The translations under genes and the position numbers were made by a program. A DNA stretch of 64,000 nucleotides from PALSA-968 sp964387075 (GTDB lineage: Bacteria > Bacteroidota > Bacteroidia > B-17B0 > Aurantibacillaceae): contig CAYLVB010000011.1 of NCBI GenBank assembly GCA_964387075.1, positions 62,001-126,000 of the forward strand. The letters run 5' to 3'. Numbering within the stretch: the first letter of the stretch is position 1; each line of letters begins with the position of its first letter. Below the pieces are notes generated by a model. That model searched no databases and was not told where the DNA came from. It saw nothing but the letters and a program-made list of their open reading frames with translations. Shown one piece after another: positions 34,652 to 42,426 of this stretch.

Positions 34652-36790
34652 ATGAAGAAACCACTATCCCTAACATTAGCAATAGTTTTATTGTCGGCCG
34701 GTTTGAACGCGCAGGATATCAAACCCTGCGGGACCACTGAGGCCATGCAGGAACATTATAAAAACCACCCCGAGGAAAAATCCGCATGGGATGCCCGCGA
34801 AGCCTTGTATGAAGCGCAGGACGCAGAAGCCTACAAAACAGGATATGGAAAGAACACCAATCAAAAGAATGGACCTAACCAAATTCAGGCACCCATATTG
34901 TATATTCCTGTGGTAGTGCACGTGATGCACCAGGGTGGATCAGAGAATATCAGCGACGCCCAGGTAAAAGATGCCATACGGATCCTTACCCGAGATTTTC
35001 GTCAACAGAACCCTGACACTACTGCCACTGTAGCCGCCTTTAAAACACTTGCGGCCGATGTGGAGGTTGAATTTAAACTGGCCACCATCGATCCCAATGG
35101 TAATTGCACCAATGGGATCATCCGTCATAATTCTCCAAATACAGTGTGGACCTCAGGTCAATCATCGTATTATGCGTATACCGGAACCACGGCAGGTAAA
35201 TGGAACCCTACCAAATACCTGAACATTTATACTGTAAAAAGTATCAGCAGCGGCGCCGCCGGGTATACATATTTGCCCGGAACATTTGGGGCAGGATCGG
35301 CCATGGACGCGATCGTGATCTTGAGCACGTATATGGGTTCTATAGGAACCGGTAGCGCCGGAACTTCGCGCGCCCTGACGCATGAAGTAGGACACTGGCT
35401 TAACTTACCCCACGTGTGGGGAAGCACCAATCAGCCGGGCGTTTCCTGCGGAAACGAAGGTGTAAGCGACACACCCGTTACAGAAGGTTCTAACCTGGTA
35501 TGCCCTCTTACAGACGCCAGCTGTGGCGCATTAGAGAACGTACAAAACTATATGGACTATTCTTATTGTTCTACGATGTATACGGCAGGACAATCTACTC
35601 GTATGCGTAACTGTTTGGGCAGCACAACTTCCGGGCGAAATAACCTGGTAACTACGGCCAATAACAGCGCTACCGGGATCACCACTCCTCAGGTTTGCGC
35701 CCCTATTGCTAATTTTCGTGCAACCGTTCGTACGGTGTGCCCCAATTACGTGATCACCTTTAGCGATAGCTCTTCTAACGCGTCGCCTACTTCGTGGAAC
35801 TGGAGCTTCCCCGGCGGTACTTTCCAGAACGGAACAACCGCTACCGATTCTATGCCTAAGGTCAGTTACGCGGCTGCGGGCACTTACGCTGTTTCTTATA
35901 CCGCAACAACTTCGGCGGGTAGCGCACCTATCACCAAGAACGCGTACATAAACGTATTATCAAATGTAGCCTCTTACAATGCACAATTTGTAGAAGGTTT
36001 TGAGACCACCACTTTGCCCGGTACAGATTGGAATGTTTATAACGGAGGAGGTAATGACTGGACAGTGAGCTCGGCGGCGGCCGCTACCGGCACCAAGTCT
36101 ACTAAATTAGATAACATGACCAACCCGGCGGGCAACGTAAGCATATTAGAAAGTACTTCATTTGATATTTCCGGGTTCATTACACCTAAACTATCTTTCA
36201 AATACGCCTATAAGCTAAAGGCAACCGGTGATAACGATCGCCTGCAGGTACTTACTTCAACAGATTGCGGCTCTACCTGGGTATCCCGTTGGAGCCGTAA
36301 CAGCACCACGCTTGCAAACGTTACTCCTCCAAGCACCAGTGCATTTACACCAACGTCCGGTCAATTCGCTACGTACACGGTTAACATCAATGGCGTAGCA
36401 GGAAGCACCAATGTGCGTTTCCGCTGGGTGTTCACCTCTGATTATGGCGGGAACGGCGTGGTTGGGAATAACCTCTTTATGGATGACATTAACCTGTGGG
36501 ACGCTTCGTTGGGCATTACCGGCGCCGAAGAATTGGTTAGCCTGGTTATTTACCCGAACCCTTCTTCAGGAAGTGTTACATTGGATATGAACCTTGCGGA
36601 AGGTCATACCATTTCGGTTAACGTTACCGACGTACTGGGCCGCTCTATAGAGAGCATCCCTTCAAAAGCGTATGCAACAGGTGAATTGTCACTCTCCATT
36701 GGAAAAGAGAAGGTGTACCAGCCCGGAGTTTACTTTGTGAACATGGATGTGGATGGTAAACAGATCACCAGAAAGGTCATCATTCAATAA
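34652..36790 (+). CDS. M43 (pappalysin-type) metalloprotease, T9SS type A cargo, second copy
   Basis: A 712-residue paralogue of the preceding gene. Signal peptide 1-20, catalytic motif HEVGHWLNLPH (H244, E245, H248, H254) and Met-turn NYMDYSY, then the same PKD, jelly-roll and T9SS modules. The catalytic half has clearly diverged (different substrate-pocket residues and loops), while the 335 residues after TSWNW are identical to those of copy 1. The two proteases therefore share export and anchoring modules but may cut different substrates. Own promoter and terminator. Confidence 0.93.
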   Translation: MKKPLSLTLAIVLLSAGLNAQDIKPCGTTEAMQEHYKNHPEEKSAWDAREALYEAQDAEAYKTGYGKNTNQKNGPNQIQAPILYIPVVVHVMHQGGSENISDAQVKDAIRILTRDFRQQNPDTTATVAAFKTLAADVEVEFKLATIDPNGNCTNGIIRHNSPNTVWTSGQSSYYAYTGTTAGKWNPTKYLNIYTVKSISSGAAGYTYLPGTFGAGSAMDAIVILSTYMGSIGTGSAGTSRALTHEVGHWLNLPHVWGSTNQPGVSCGNEGVSDTPVTEGSNLVCPLTDASCGALENVQNYMDYSYCSTMYTAGQSTRMRNCLGSTTSGRNNLVTTANNSATGITTPQVCAPIANFRATVRTVCPNYVITFSDSSSNASPTSWNWSFPGGTFQNGTTATDSMPKVSYAAAGTYAVSYTATTSAGSAPITKNAYINVLSNVASYNAQFVEGFETTTLPGTDWNVYNGGGNDWTVSSAAAATGTKSTKLDNMTNPAGNVSILESTSFDISGFITPKLSFKYAYKLKATGDNDRLQVLTSTDCGSTWVSRWSRNSTTLANVTPPSTSAFTPTSGQFATYTVNINGVAGSTNVRFRWVFTSDYGGNGVVGNNLFMDDINLWDASLGITGAEELVSLVIYPNPSSGSVTLDMNLAEGHTISVNVTDVLGRSIESIPSKAYATGELSLSIGKEKVYQPGVYFVNMDVDGKQITRKVIIQ

Positions 36791-36843
36791 TAAGATCTTA
36801 TAAAAGAAAAGGCCCCTTGAGCGATCAAGGGGCCTTTTTTATT
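35786..36843 (+). repeat. 1058-bp near-identical duplication, copy 2
   Basis: Partner of 33406-34463 (same strand, offset 2380). It includes the 3' half of the second M43 gene and its terminator. Direct repeats of this size can recombine to delete the 2.4 kb between them, giving a single hybrid protease gene. Confidence 0.92.
36811..36840. terminator. bidirectional terminator between the second M43 gene and porX
   Basis: A perfect 10-bp stem (36811-36820 / 36825-36834) with a GCGA loop is followed by six T on the plus strand. On the minus strand the same hairpin is followed by TTTTCTTTTAT, so it can also end the porX transcript, whose stop lies 15 bases away. Confidence 0.88.
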
Positions 36844-36854
36844 TTGTGTGTTTT

Positions 36855-38408
36855 TTACTTCGGACTCAGTGTCACATAAGGTATGAGTATCTCTTCCAAT
36901 GAAACACCGCCGTGCTGGAAAGTGTCGCGGTAATAATTTACATAGTGATTGTAGTTATTTGGATAAGCGAAGAACTTATACTCTTTTGCGAAAATGTAGA
37001 TCGAACTAACGTGCTGCTTGGGAAGAAAAGCGTCGTTCGGGTTCTTGATCTCGAACACATCTTTCTTGTTGTAGTCAAGTGTTTTTCCGGTCTTGTAACG
37101 TAGGTTGCTGTTCACGTTTCTGTCGCCCACCACTTTGGCGGGATCTTTCACATGCACGGTGCCGTGGTCGGTGGTGATCACGATCTTGATCTTTCTTTCG
37201 GCCAGTTGCTTGATGATATCCATCAGGGGCGAATGCTCTAACCAGGATTTGGTGATGGAGCGGTAGGCAGGCTCATCGTCGGCCAGCTCACGTATCACCT
37301 CCATATCGGTGCGCGCGTGCGAGAGCATGTCTACGAAATTGTACACGATCACGTTGAGCTTGTTCTGCATCAGGTTGCTGATGTTCTCAGCCAGTTTCTT
37401 GCCGGCATTGTGATTGGTGATCTTGTTATAGCTCATCTTCACATCCTTGTTCTGGCGCTTTAATTGTTCCTGCATGAAGAACTCCTCGAACTGGTTCTTC
37501 AAACCCTCGTCCTCGTCGTTCAACCATTTATCCGGGAAACGTCTTTGAATTTCGGTAGGAAGTAAACCCGCGAACAGGGCATTACGCGCGTATTGCGTGG
37601 CGGTTGGCAAAATGCTATAGTATAATTCTTCGGTGTCGGTCTTGTAAAGGTCAGAGATAAGCGGCTGTATCACCTTCCATTGGTCGTAACGCAGGTTATC
37701 GATCACAAGGAAGAAAATACAGGGGTTCTTGTCGAGCTCGGGGATCAGTTTGTTACGCACCAGGTTGTGCGACATGTTGGGTGCGTTCTTGTCTTTCCCG
37801 CTTACCCAATTGATATAGTTCTTCTCAATGAATTTGAAAAAAGAGTTATTGGCCTCCAGCTTCTGCATCCGCACGATCTCCAGCATACTTTTATCAGGCG
37901 ATTTATCGATCTCCAGTTCCCAGAAAACGATCTTCTTGTATAGCTCGCACCATTCTTTATAATTAAGATCGGAGTTGAGCATGATGCTTATCTCCTGGAA
38001 TGCCTGGCGGTAGGAAGTATTGGTCTTTTCTCCCACCAAACGGCGGTTATCCAGTGTTTTCTTCAGCGAAAGCAGGATCTGGTTAGGGTTTACCGGTTTG
38101 ATCAGGTAATCGGCGATTTTAGAACCAATAGCGTCATCCATGATGCGCTCCTCCTCACTTTTGGTGATCATGATCACGGGGACCTCGGTCTTCAAAGCTT
38201 TTAAACGTGAGAGCGTTTCCAGTCCGGAAAGACCGGGCATGTTCTCATCCAGCAAAACCACATCGAAGTTCTTTTCTTTTGCCAGGTCAAGGGCTTCATC
38301 ACCGCTGCGCGCCGTACTCACATCATATCCTTTCTGTTCTAAAAAAAGTACATGTGGCCTTAAAAGTTCTATCTCGTCGTCGGCCCAAAGGATGTTTATC
38401 TTATCCAT
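36855..38408 (-). CDS. porX: T9SS response regulator PorX (receiver plus PglZ domain)
   Basis: A 517-residue response regulator. The receiver domain (1-120) has the acidic pair D10-D11, phosphoacceptor D54 in VVLLDENMPGLSGL, and the KP pair in ADYLIKPVNP. The C-terminal two thirds are a PglZ alkaline-phosphatase-like domain with FFLVIDNLRYDQWK, YNFVDMLSHARTDM and VITTDHGTVHV, which supply metal ligands. PorX with the sensor PorY and sigma factor SigP controls type IX secretion genes, and its PglZ domain has been reported to cleave linear oligonucleotides. Position next to two T9SS cargo genes fits this, though control of them is inferred. No porY neighbour is present. Confidence 0.95.
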   Translation of the reverse strand: MDKINILWADDEIELLRPHVLFLEQKGYDVSTARSGDEALDLAKEKNFDVVLLDENMPGLSGLETLSRLKALKTEVPVIMITKSEEERIMDDAIGSKIADYLIKPVNPNQILLSLKKTLDNRRLVGEKTNTSYRQAFQEISIMLNSDLNYKEWCELYKKIVFWELEIDKSPDKSMLEIVRMQKLEANNSFFKFIEKNYINWVSGKDKNAPNMSHNLVRNKLIPELDKNPCIFFLVIDNLRYDQWKVIQPLISDLYKTDTEELYYSILPTATQYARNALFAGLLPTEIQRRFPDKWLNDEDEGLKNQFEEFFMQEQLKRQNKDVKMSYNKITNHNAGKKLAENISNLMQNKLNVIVYNFVDMLSHARTDMEVIRELADDEPAYRSITKSWLEHSPLMDIIKQLAERKIKIVITTDHGTVHVKDPAKVVGDRNVNSNLRYKTGKTLDYNKKDVFEIKNPNDAFLPKQHVSSIYIFAKEYKFFAYPNNYNHYVNYYRDTFQHGGVSLEEILIPYVTLSPK

Positions 38409-38545
38409 AAAGAGGTTTCTTAGGGTAACGAAGGTACAGTAATTTTAGTATGGAAAGGTTATACGTTACAGGTTAATCGTTGCGCGTTAACAACTTGCCC
38501 GGTTCTGAAAAACCAGATCAGGTATAACCAATTAGCGCTAACGAA

Positions 38546-39646
38546 TTACGCCGTTACGGGCCTGCCTAAACGCCACAGCATTTTGGTATGACTCCACAAA
38601 GCGCTTACAAAAGTAGGCTGCGTATGGTAAGGGAAATTGAACTCCTTAGCGGTGGTCTTCACGATCTCGGAGATCTGGCGGTAGTGAATGTGACAAACCG
38701 AAGGAAAAAGATGGTGTTCAACCTGGTAGTTCAGCCCGCCTACAAACCACGAGAAGATGCGGCTTTTGGGCGCGAAATTAGCAGTAGTGTAAAGCTGGTG
38801 AACGGCCCAATCGTTCTCTATGTTCCCGGATTTATCGGGCATCGGGAATTTGGTCTCTTCTACCACGTGGGCAGATTGGAATATGGCCGATAACAAAAGA
38901 CCTGCGGTAAATTGGATGCTTACAAAACCGATGATAAATTGCCACCAGCTCACGTTTAAAACCATCAAAGGCAGAATGATCATATAACCGAAAAAAGCCA
39001 GTTTGCTCACCAGGATGATGACAAGCTCCTTGCCGTAATTCTTTTTATAAGTATCCAGCAAACCCATTTGGCGGTACCTGTTCAGCTGTTTGAAATCCTT
39101 GGTGGTTGACCACATCAGGGTAAGCATTCCATAGAACAACCAGGCATAAAGGAACTGGAAGCGATGGATCTTGTGGCGATCTGAGTGCGGCGAGAAACGC
39201 AGCATGAATGCAGGAGCGTCTATGTCCTCATCATGACCTTCGATATTGGTAAAGGTGTGGTGCAGGGTATTGTGCTGCATTTGCCAGTTTGTATTGTGGC
39301 CACCCAGCATATTGAGACTATAAGATAGGAATTTGTTGACAGAAGGATATTTTGAATAGCTGCCGTGGTTTGCATCGTGCATCACCGATAAGCCTATCCC
39401 GGCCATTCCCAGGCCCATAACAATGCAAAGCACGAACATGAGTGGGGTAGACTGTACGATGCCGAGCATCATGAGAAAATAAGGCGTGAAATAAAGCGCG
39501 AACATAAAAGCCGTTTTCAGGTACATGCCGAAGTTTGCGTTCTTGGAAACGTTCTTGGTTTTCATGTATTGATCAACCCGCTGCCTAAGGGTTTGAAAGA
39601 AGAGGCGATGTGATTGTCCGAATTTTATATGTTGTGCTTGTGACAT
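38546..39646 (-). CDS. membrane fatty acid desaturase
   Basis: A 366-residue di-iron membrane desaturase with the three histidine boxes HDANH (90-94), HNTLHH (125-130) and QVEHH (about residue 310, NYQVEHHLFP). The Q in the third box is typical of front-end (delta-5/6-like) acyl desaturases. Four hydrophobic helices surround the boxes. It inserts a double bond in acyl chains using O2 and an electron donor, which here must come from elsewhere because no cytochrome b5 domain is present. An adaptation to low temperature is plausible. Single gene. Confidence 0.92.
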   Translation of the reverse strand: MSQAQHIKFGQSHRLFFQTLRQRVDQYMKTKNVSKNANFGMYLKTAFMFALYFTPYFLMMLGIVQSTPLMFVLCIVMGLGMAGIGLSVMHDANHGSYSKYPSVNKFLSYSLNMLGGHNTNWQMQHNTLHHTFTNIEGHDEDIDAPAFMLRFSPHSDRHKIHRFQFLYAWLFYGMLTLMWSTTKDFKQLNRYRQMGLLDTYKKNYGKELVIILVSKLAFFGYMIILPLMVLNVSWWQFIIGFVSIQFTAGLLLSAIFQSAHVVEETKFPMPDKSGNIENDWAVHQLYTTANFAPKSRIFSWFVGGLNYQVEHHLFPSVCHIHYRQISEIVKTTAKEFNFPYHTQPTFVSALWSHTKMLWRLGRPVTA

Positions 39647-39775
39647 TTTTAAAGATTTGATTGCAAAGGTAGCTCATAATTGGTAAAATTCAGCCCGATT
39701 CGTCTAAAGTTATTAGTTTCCAGCTCTTTATAACTTAACTTCGCTAGTAAATAATTATAAGTTCAAACTATTGTA

Positions 39776-40201
39776 TTACAGCCATTTAAGGTAGTGGAAG
39801 CCCCTTGCGATGAAACCCTGCTTATAATAAAATTTATGGGCCTTGAAATTTTCAACATAAGCGTCTAAAAGGGATGCTTTACAGCCCTGGATTTTGGCTT
39901 CTTCCAGCATCCAGTCCACCAGCATCTTGCCTACCTGTTTTGAGCGGTATTCTGTGGCCACCACAAAATTGTCGATCTCCAAATACTTCCCGCAATAGAT
40001 CTTCGTGGCAATCCAATACCCTGAAACCGCAATTAGTTTGTCGCCCTCGTAAACACCAACCTGGAAATAATTATGCGGCACCATGTCGGCAAGCATTTTA
40101 TGATAGTCGGGCTCGGCCAGGTCGGGCGTAAGTTCGCGTATCAGATCAATGGAATCCTTCATTTCATCCACCTTTCCCATTTTTCGAATTGTGTAATTCA
40201 T
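39776..40201 (-). CDS. GNAT-family N-acetyltransferase
   Basis: A 141-residue GNAT protein. The acetyl-CoA-binding segment is IDNFVVATEYRSKQVGKMLVDWMLEEA (motif A, R/Q-x-x-G form), followed by a C-terminal AHKFYYKQGFIARGFHY. The substrate is unknown. I chose the ATG at 40199-40201 (MNYTIRKMGK), which starts the conserved fold. An upstream extension of 29 codons is open but overlaps the divergent typA promoter region. Confidence 0.88.
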   Translation of the reverse strand: MNYTIRKMGKVDEMKDSIDLIRELTPDLAEPDYHKMLADMVPHNYFQVGVYEGDKLIAVSGYWIATKIYCGKYLEIDNFVVATEYRSKQVGKMLVDWMLEEAKIQGCKASLLDAYVENFKAHKFYYKQGFIARGFHYLKWL

Positions 40202-40296
40202 CGTACAAAAATAATAACCTGTACCGAGATAGGCATCTGCCGAGCTAAGTCTTTGATTATTATTCGCTACGATAGCAATAATGCCCATTATTGTCG

Positions 40297-40304
40297 TATC
40301 TTTG
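40297..40304 (+). promoter_or_regulatory. typA -7 box
   Basis: TATCTTTG matches the Bacteroidota TANNTTTG -7 consensus, 44 bases before the typA start. I do not see a clear TTG at the matching -33 distance. It lies between the divergent GNAT and typA genes. Confidence 0.55.
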
Positions 40305-40348
40305 CGGCCGATTTCCCCGAAGGGGTATCTACGACAAAAAACAACTTA

Positions 40349-42157
40349 ATGAGCAGCATCCGTAACATTGCAATTATTGCCCACGTTGACCACGGCAAAA
40401 CTACCCTGGTTGACAAGATTCTTCATACCTGTAAACTATTCCGCGAGAATCAGGAGACCGGCGAACTTATTCTGGATAACAATGACCTGGAGCGTGAGCG
40501 CGGGATCACCATCCTGGCCAAGAACGTTTCGGTTACTTACAAAGGAACCAAGATCAATATCATTGATACACCGGGCCACGCCGACTTTGGCGGAGAGGTA
40601 GAGCGTGTATTGAACATGGCCGATGCCGTATTGTTGCTTGTAGATGCTTTTGAAGGTCCAATGCCCCAAACCCGTTTCGTTACGCAGAAGGCGATCGCGG
40701 CCGGTAAAAAAGCAATCGTGGTGATCAATAAAGTGGACAAGCCAAACTGTCGCCCGGAAGAGGTTTACGACAATGTTTTTGACTTATTCTTTAACTTGAA
40801 CGCAAGTGAGGAACAACTCGGATTTCCAACAGTTTACGGTTCTTCAAAACAGGGCTGGATGGCTGCTGATTATAAAACTCCTACCGACAATATTACATAT
40901 CTTCTAGATACCATTTTAGAATACGTTCCTGAGGCTCCAAAGCGTGAAGGAACTTTGCAATTGCAGATCACTTCTCTTGATTATTCAGCATACATAGGTC
41001 GTATCGCTATTGGCCGCGTTTTCCGCGGAACCATTAAAGAGAACATGCCGGTTTCGGTAGTAAAACGCGATGGAAGCATTGTGAAATCAAGGGTTAAGGA
41101 CCTTTTTGTATTTGACGGGCTGGGCAAAGTGAAAACCGCTCAAGTTCCTGCCGGAGATATTTGCGCTTTTACCGGTATTGAAGGATTTGAGATCGGTGAC
41201 ACGGTTTCAGACTTTGAAGTCCCGGAAGGTTTACCACTTATAAATATCGACGAACCAACGATGAGCATGTTGTTTACCATTAACAACTCGCCTTTTTTTG
41301 GCAAGGATGGAAAGTTTGTAACCTCGCGTCACCTGCGCGACCGGCTTTATAAAGAGCTTGAAAAGAATTTAGCTTTAAAAGTTGAAGACACTTCATCTCC
41401 AGACTCTTATCTTGTTTATGGTAGAGGAATACTTCACTTGTCAGTTTTAATAGAGACCATGCGTCGTGAGGGCTATGAGTTGCAGGTTGGACAACCCCAG
41501 GTGATCATCAAAGAGATCGATGGAAAGAAATGCGAGCCGGTTGAGGTTTTGACCGTCGACGCTCCGCAGGAGGTATCCAGCCGCGTGATAGACCTGGTGA
41601 GTCAGCGTAAAGGCGACATGCTGGTGATGGAACCAAAGGGAGATCTTGTGCATATGGAGTTTGAGATCCCCTCTCGTGGCATCATTGGTTTAAGGAATAA
41701 CATTTTAACGGCTACTGCAGGCGAGGCTATCATGGCTCACCGTTTTAAAGCCTTCGAACCCTGGAAAGGTCCTATCTCGCAGCGTATCTCCGGTGTTCTG
41801 ATCAGCAAGGAGAAAGGCACTTCTGTTGCCTACAGTATTGATAAATTACAAGACCGCGGTAAGTTCTTTATTGAACCGGGCGAAGAGATCTATACCGGTA
41901 TGGTGGTGGGTGAGCATATCCGCCCCGATGACCTGGTGATCAATCTTTGCGGAGAGAAAAAGCTTACGAACATGCGAGCCAGCGGTACCGATGAAAAGAT
42001 GCGTATCGCGCCAAAGATCAACTTCTCATTGGAAGAGTCGATGGAATATATACAGGCCGATGAGTATGTAGAGATCACCCCGAAGCATATCCGTATGCGC
42101 AAGATCATCCTCGATGAGAACGAACGCAAACGGGTATCCAAGCAGGTTGAAGCCTAA
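40349..42157 (+). CDS. typA: ribosome-associated translational GTPase TypA/BipA
   Basis: A 602-residue translational GTPase. G1 is AHVDHGKTTL, G3 is DTPGHADFG, G4 is NKVD, followed by the EF-G-like domains II and III and the BipA-specific C-terminal part (GIIGLRNNILTATAGEAIMAHRF, ASGTDEKMRIAPKINFSLEESMEYI). It binds the 70S ribosome near the A site and supports 50S assembly and stress growth. I use the ATG at 40349, which begins MSSIRNIAIIAHVD. An open upstream extension of 92 codons is not part of the family. Confidence 0.97.
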   Translation: MSSIRNIAIIAHVDHGKTTLVDKILHTCKLFRENQETGELILDNNDLERERGITILAKNVSVTYKGTKINIIDTPGHADFGGEVERVLNMADAVLLLVDAFEGPMPQTRFVTQKAIAAGKKAIVVINKVDKPNCRPEEVYDNVFDLFFNLNASEEQLGFPTVYGSSKQGWMAADYKTPTDNITYLLDTILEYVPEAPKREGTLQLQITSLDYSAYIGRIAIGRVFRGTIKENMPVSVVKRDGSIVKSRVKDLFVFDGLGKVKTAQVPAGDICAFTGIEGFEIGDTVSDFEVPEGLPLINIDEPTMSMLFTINNSPFFGKDGKFVTSRHLRDRLYKELEKNLALKVEDTSSPDSYLVYGRGILHLSVLIETMRREGYELQVGQPQVIIKEIDGKKCEPVEVLTVDAPQEVSSRVIDLVSQRKGDMLVMEPKGDLVHMEFEIPSRGIIGLRNNILTATAGEAIMAHRFKAFEPWKGPISQRISGVLISKEKGTSVAYSIDKLQDRGKFFIEPGEEIYTGMVVGEHIRPDDLVINLCGEKKLTNMRASGTDEKMRIAPKINFSLEESMEYIQADEYVEITPKHIRMRKIILDENERKRVSKQVEA

Positions 42158-42426
42158 ATCAGTATTGAGGTAGGCGGTATTTAGAAGGCAGTCTTTAGTA
42201 AAAATGAGACAAATCAGTTTTATTGATCTACAGACTTCCAACGATTGCTTGCCACTCCCCATTCAACTACGGCCCACTCACTCTGTGCCTACTGCCCACT
42301 CAACGACCGCCGACTCAATTACTGCCCACTGGGAACCTAATTTTAACCCTATTTTGTGTGTTTTTTTTAAAGAAGGTGTTGCTTTGACATTATTCTTTTA
42401 CTATCTTTAAGGTTAAATCCCTGTTA
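42158..42426. other. intergenic stretch with degenerate tandem repeat and possible promoter
   Basis: 269 bases. At about 42265-42335 a short CTGCCCACTCAA-like unit is repeated three or four times with drift, a simple dispersed repeat of no evident function. Just before the adhesin gene TTG (42384-42386) and TATCTTTA (42402-42409) resemble promoter boxes, but the 15-bp spacing is shorter than the consensus. Nothing else supported. Confidence 0.45.

Noticed and set aside
34404..34682. Short minus-strand frame between the two protease genes
   Set aside because: It spans the terminator of the first gene and the promoter of the second, and has no recognisable protein.
40073..40348. Upstream extension of typA by 92 codons
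   Set aside because: The TypA family begins at the ATG at 40349, and the extension crosses the promoter of typA and the divergent GNAT gene.
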